DNA of 64,000 nt from Alistipes_A hominis. Its GTDB lineage: Bacteria > Bacteroidota > Bacteroidia > Bacteroidales > Rikenellaceae. This document shows positions 61,009 to 64,000 of this stretch, piece by piece; positions within the stretch are counted from its first letter, which is position 1, and the number at the start of each line of letters is the position of its first letter. The translations under genes and the position numbers were made by a program. The notes beneath the pieces are model-generated. The model saw nothing but the letters and a program-made list of their open reading frames with translations, ran no database searches and was not told the DNA's origin. The stretch is taken from positions 124,001-188,000 of the forward strand of contig NZ_JACOOK010000005.1 in NCBI RefSeq assembly GCF_014288115.1, read 5' to 3'.

Positions 61009-62209
61009 TTTCTTTTTGTACGAACGCTGATATCGTTTTTAAGATTATCCGGAAATCCATCCCGAACGAAAAATCCCGGGCATATTCGATGTCCAGTTTC
61101 TTCCGCTCTTCGGCGGACATACTGCCCGAATCGCCCCGCTTCTCTACCTGCCATAACCCGGTCAGCCCGGCCGGAGCCATAAAACGGTCGATATATTCGT
61201 CGCTGGTCAGCCGTTCGGCTTCGTACAACGGCAGCGGACGGTTCCCCACAACGGACATATCTCCTTTCAGGATATTGATCAATTGCGGAAGTTCGTCGAT
61301 GCTGTATTTGCGAATGAACCGCCCGACCCGCGTAATCCGCGGATCGTTTTCCAGTTTCACGAATGCATTTTCCTGTTCATAGCTTTTCTGGTCGATGTAT
61401 TCCTTTTCTAAAATCACCTCGTCATCGGAAACCAACACCACGTCGTCGTCGCCGACCAAAAAATTCCCGTCGGGCAAAACGCCGTCTGCCAAAAAATCTC
61501 CGGAAATATTCAATTTTCCGCCGTCCTCATCGGTCGTCTTCTCGAATTTATACTGGTTCAACTGCTCGTAATGCTTCAATTGCTTTTCAGCCCCCGCATA
61601 CATCGACCGGAATTTCAGGAAATCGAACACCCGGTAGTTGCTTCCCACCCTCTTGGAACGATAAACCGCCGCGCCTTTGCTTTCCAGTCGGATTGCCAGC
61701 ATCGTCAGCAGCAGCAACGGCGACAGCGACAGCAAAGCGACCGACGAGAAACAGATGTCGAAAAGCCTTTTCCATAAAGGCAGGCGAAAATGGCAGATCG
61801 CTTCCTGCGACGCTTTCTCCCTTTTTCCGAGAATCATCTCCCGGGTCTGCTGTATAAACGAAAGCCGGCTTACGAACTGTTCTTTCGGAATATGCCGGAG
61901 CATGGTATCGTTCACGCCCGCTTTCAGGTATCCGCTCCTCTCGTCCGGCGTCAGTTCATTTCCTATCAGAATCAGGTAAACATTCCCGCGGGTTTTCCGA
62001 AAAGCCCTGATCGCGGACAAATCCCTGTCTATCGTCGTTTTTTCCCAAAGAACGACGATTTCGCTTTTCGAATCGCCTGATCCGACCTGTTGCAGGGAAT
62101 TACTGCCGTCGGCCGCTTCACGAAACGAATACCCGTCGGCAATATCGCGAAAATACTCTTTCAATACGGAATCCGGTCCGACAAAAAGCAGATCGAACTC
62201 TTTACTCAT
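61001..62209 (-). CDS. Initiating sugar transferase with N-terminal receiver-like domain
   Basis: The 402-residue protein has two parts. Residues 1-125 fold-match a response-regulator receiver (DLLFVGPDSVLKEYF, EIVVLWEKTTIDRDLSAIRAFRK, NVYLILIGNELT, LKAGVNDTMLRHIP), but the phospho-acceptor position holds Trp/Glu and the conserved Lys is replaced by His106, so it cannot be phosphorylated as usual. Residues 140-402 are a WcaJ/WbaP-type polyprenyl-phosphate sugar-1-P transferase: LWKRLFDICFSSVALLSLSPLLLL, LKFRSM, DPRITRVGRFIRKYSIDELPQLINILKGDMSVVGNRP and PAGLTGLWQV. An acidic insert of about 80 residues separates LKFRSM from the DPRIT block. It starts polymer synthesis on the lipid carrier. Its start overlaps the response regulator stop by 8 bases. 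Confidence 0.92.
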   Translation of the reverse strand: MSKEFDLLFVGPDSVLKEYFRDIADGYSFREAADGSNSLQQVGSGDSKSEIVVLWEKTTIDRDLSAIRAFRKTRGNVYLILIGNELTPDERSGYLKAGVNDTMLRHIPKEQFVSRLSFIQQTREMILGKREKASQEAICHFRLPLWKRLFDICFSSVALLSLSPLLLLTMLAIRLESKGAAVYRSKRVGSNYRVFDFLKFRSMYAGAEKQLKHYEQLNQYKFEKTTDEDGGKLNISGDFLADGVLPDGNFLVGDDDVVLVSDDEVILEKEYIDQKSYEQENAFVKLENDPRITRVGRFIRKYSIDELPQLINILKGDMSVVGNRPLPLYEAERLTSDEYIDRFMAPAGLTGLWQVEKRGDSGSMSAEERKKLDIEYARDFSFGMDFRIILKTISAFVQKENV

Positions 62210-62573
62210 TTTCGATGATCTTCCGGATTCTGATTTTCAACTCCATGGGATTAAACGGTTTGACGATATAATCGGAAGCGCCCACTTCCAGCAGGCGTAT
62301 CCGTTCGGAGGTGCTTTCCTCGCTCGACAGAATAATCACAGGGAAAGATTTGAACAGCTCGTTGTTCTTGACATATTCCAGAAACTCATCGCCGCGCATA
62401 ACCGGCATCCGAATGTCCGAAATTATCAGATCGGGCTTATTCCCCTCCTGTAGCCACTGAATCCCCTTCAATGCATTGTCGAAATAAACGACATCGTATT
62501 CGCCGGATAAATAAACCGCCACCACTTTCGCTATGGACTCCTTATCGTCCAAAAGCAAAATCGTTTTCTTCAT
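62202..62573 (-). CDS. Response regulator (single receiver domain)
   Basis: From the ATG at 62573 the product has 123 residues, one receiver domain: Asp9/Asp10 in LLLDDKES, phospho-acceptor Asp53 in ISDIRMPVMRGDEFLEYVK, Ser83/Ser84 in IILSSEES and Lys105 in DYIVKPFNPMELK. No output domain follows, so it should signal by binding another protein. It lies between a sensor histidine kinase gene (75 bases upstream) and the initiating sugar transferase gene, with an 8-base overlap with the latter. The transferase's own receiver-like domain is an attractive partner. A longer reading from 62618 adds 15 residues but starts close to the promoter. Confidence 0.95.
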   Translation of the reverse strand: MKKTILLLDDKESIAKVVAVYLSGEYDVVYFDNALKGIQWLQEGNKPDLIISDIRMPVMRGDEFLEYVKNNELFKSFPVIILSSEESTSERIRLLEVGASDYIVKPFNPMELKIRIRKIIENE

Positions 62574-62634
62574 AACTTCCGATTTTAAAATCGCAATATT
62601 CCCGGCGGAGCGCAACATACCCGAATCCGTCAGA

Positions 62635-62642
62635 CAAATGTA
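62635..62642 (-). promoter_or_regulatory. Promoter -7 element for the response regulator/exopolysaccharide operon
   Basis: The minus strand reads TACATTTG, an exact TAnnTTTG match, with a leader of about 55 bases before the ATG at 62573. The leader contains the 14-bp palindrome CGATTTTAAAATCG at 62580-62593. This would allow transcription of the locus separate from the kinase gene. Confidence 0.48.
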
Positions 62643-62648
62643 AATAAA

Positions 62649-64000
62649 TTATTTAATAATCGTTCTTTTTTTAATCCTATAAGGTAATTTAAACCAAAAA
62701 TAAGAACCTTTGCCCGTTTTCGACTCGGCTCCGATGCGACCGCCCAGTTGCTCGATCAAACTTTTACAGATAGGCAGTCCCAATCCGGTTCCCTGAATAA
62801 AACTGTTCAACTTCACGAACCGGTCGAAAACATGACCGAGCTGCTCTTTGGAAATCCCGACGCCGGTATCGCGGACATAAAACTCCACATCGTTCTTATG
62901 CGGCACGAGTCCCGCATGAATACTGCCCTTCGAGGTAAACTTGGCGGCATTGTTGATAAAATTCACCAGCACCTGGGCAATCCGATTCTTGTCGCTGTGT
63001 ACGACGCATTCCGCCGCCGGTTCGTCGAAAATCAACTCTACGCCGGGCTGCGTTTTCATCCGTAGCGACATAACGATTTCACGGCATAGCCTGTTGCACG
63101 GCACGTCCGCATAATTGAATTCGAAAACGCCCGCTTCGATCTTCGACAGATCGAGAATATCCGAGACCAACTGCAACAACAAATCGCTGTTATCCTGCAC
63201 GATCTGCATATAATGCTCCCGGTCTTCCTTCTCGAAAGCTTCCTGACTCAGTAACATCTGGGAGAAACCGACGATCGCATTCAACGGAGTGCGGATCTCA
63301 TGGCTCATGTTCGCCAGGAACGCGGATTTCAACCGATCCATTTTTTCCGCTTTCTCTTTGGCCACGATCAGGCTTTGCTGGGTCTCCTTGATCTGGGTAA
63401 TGTCGATATTCACCCCGATCACCTCGGTCGACCCGTCGGCAAGGGAGTTTACGATCATGTCGATGCGCAGCCACCGCCATTTCCTGTCGGCGGGCCCTTT
63501 GACCCGGACTTCCCGCTGGTAAGAATCGACTCTACGGTTCCGGGCCGCAGCGAAGAACGCATACATGTGTTTGCGATCCTCCCGGTGCACATAGCGGAAT
63601 CCCCGGCCGGCCACCTCCCGCACGCTCGAATGGACCGGCTCGCCCAGATTTCGGAACCACTGCGGAATGGCCGTTCCAGTCTGCGTATCGAAATTGTATT
63701 TCCCATATCCTACTTTCGCAAAATCGGCGACCAGCGAGAAGATATGCTCGAAATCGTGGATCCGGTTCTGGATATTGACCGTATCGGTGTTATCGATCAC
63801 GATGCACAGATGGTAAAGCAGGCGGTTGCCGCCGTCATAAAGCGGAACATACTTGGCGACGATATCCTTACGGGTATCCCGGTCTTCGAAAGACGTATTG
63901 TAATAATCGCTGAGCAGACCGAACCGGTAGTCCAGCCGGAAATCGACCGGTTGCCTGTTCCGAATCTTCTCTTTCACCTGCTCCGGCACCAGCGGGTTGT
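62649..64000 (-). CDS. Sensor histidine kinase with PAS domain, 5' end outside the window
   Basis: The frame stays open to the right edge, so the N-terminus is missing; about 450 residues are visible. The first 60 or so belong to a probable PAS-like domain, followed by a PAS/PAC module (FSLVADFAKVGYGKYNFDTQTG ... VIGVNIDITQIKETQQ), a dimerisation domain with the phosphorylated His in FLANMSHEIRTPLNAIVGFSQ and a catalytic domain with VLVNFINNAAKFTSKG (N box), DTGVGIS (G1) and GTGLGLPI (G2). No membrane helix is visible in this part and no C-terminal receiver follows. It should phosphorylate the response regulator encoded 75 bases downstream. The input signal is unknown. Confidence 0.93.
   Translation of the reverse strand, partial: NPLVPEQVKEKIRNRQPVDFRLDYRFGLLSDYYNTSFEDRDTRKDIVAKYVPLYDGGNRLLYHLCIVIDNTDTVNIQNRIHDFEHIFSLVADFAKVGYGKYNFDTQTGTAIPQWFRNLGEPVHSSVREVAGRGFRYVHREDRKHMYAFFAAARNRRVDSYQREVRVKGPADRKWRWLRIDMIVNSLADGSTEVIGVNIDITQIKETQQSLIVAKEKAEKMDRLKSAFLANMSHEIRTPLNAIVGFSQMLLSQEAFEKEDREHYMQIVQDNSDLLLQLVSDILDLSKIEAGVFEFNYADVPCNRLCREIVMSLRMKTQPGVELIFDEPAAECVVHSDKNRIAQVLVNFINNAAKFTSKGSIHAGLVPHKNDVEFYVRDTGVGISKEQLGHVFDRFVKLNSFIQGTGLGLPICKSLIEQLGGRIGAESKTGKGSYFWFKLPYRIKKRTIIK

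Noticed and set aside
1..64000. tRNA, rRNA, CRISPR arrays, insertion sequences, integrases, toxin-antitoxin genes
   Set aside because: Gaps between genes are all under 300 bases and none showed a cloverleaf, ribosomal sequence, spaced direct repeats or terminal inverted repeats; no transposase or recombinase motif was seen in any plausible frame.
43276..64000. Recent horizontal transfer of the exopolysaccharide locus
   Set aside because: Such loci are often acquired and AT-rich, but base composition and codon use here look like the neighbouring core genes, and no mobility gene or flanking repeat is visible.

Overview
The window reads as chromosomal DNA from a high-GC member of the Bacteroidales, most like Alistipes/Rikenellaceae. 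This is inferred from gene content: PPi-type phosphofructokinase motifs, a GlsB/GlsA-type aminolipid pair, DUF4294/DUF4919/DUF4922/DUF4932-type proteins, a long signal peptidase I, and promoters of the Bacteroidetes form (TAnnTTTG a short distance before the start codon, with little Shine-Dalgarno signal). No rRNA, tRNA, CRISPR array, insertion sequence or phage gene was recognised, and no gene-free stretch exceeds 300 bases.

Layout. Bases 1-2169: the end of an RND efflux permease and its outer-membrane channel lipoprotein. 2163-5562 (minus): an apparent operon DUF4919 - LemA - TPM/YgcG-like - clostripain-family lipoprotein. 5655-12645: housekeeping genes (dapA, ligA, a small acidic protein, PPi-phosphofructokinase, a flavodiiron protein, a DUF4294 protein). 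12675-20075 (minus): a set that looks like cell-wall-fragment salvage: a tandem-domain glycosyltransferase, a GalT/HIT-like DUF4922 protein, a SpoIID-like protein without signal peptide, an AmpG-like transporter with a large periplasmic insert, the exo-muramidase NamZ, and a guanine deaminase. 20170-24865: O-methyltransferase, M16 peptidase, uvrA. 25096-26406: a DUF4932-type metalloprotease whose 5' end looks damaged. 26452-30602 (minus): dapB - lepB - yigZ - pyrB - pyrI operon with a visible promoter and terminator. 30758-32866: a GH172 glycosidase. 33070-34993: truA-galK, closed by a 42-bp perfect palindrome. 35060-39824 (minus): a large TPR protein and an outer-membrane barrel. 39942-40844: rsmH. 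40947-42746: two acyltransferases matching the glycine-lipid enzymes GlsA and GlsB. 42875-43240: a single-domain response regulator.

From 43276 to the right edge lies an exopolysaccharide or O-antigen locus, nearly all on the minus strand. In order of transcription: sensor histidine kinase (cut by the window edge), response regulator, initiating sugar transferase with an N-terminal receiver-like domain, half-length TolC-like protein, Wzz-like protein with a decayed P-loop, Wzy-like polymerase/ligase, two GT2 enzymes, a hexapeptide acyltransferase, another GT2, a Wzx-like flippase, two GT4-like enzymes and a GT2. A membrane-anchored EEP-family hydrolase (plus strand) then interrupts the run, followed by an acyltransferase-3 membrane protein, a GT4 and a membrane GT2. 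Tight spacing and overlaps suggest that the kinase/regulator pair is tied to polymer production.

Most notable points: the pseudo-receiver fused to the initiating sugar transferase beside a two-component pair; the apparently cytoplasmic SpoIID protein coupled to a GalT-like DUF4922 protein and an AmpG/NamZ pair; a possible sliding-clamp motif at the C-terminus of LigA; the damaged start of the DUF4932 gene; and two striking palindromes.
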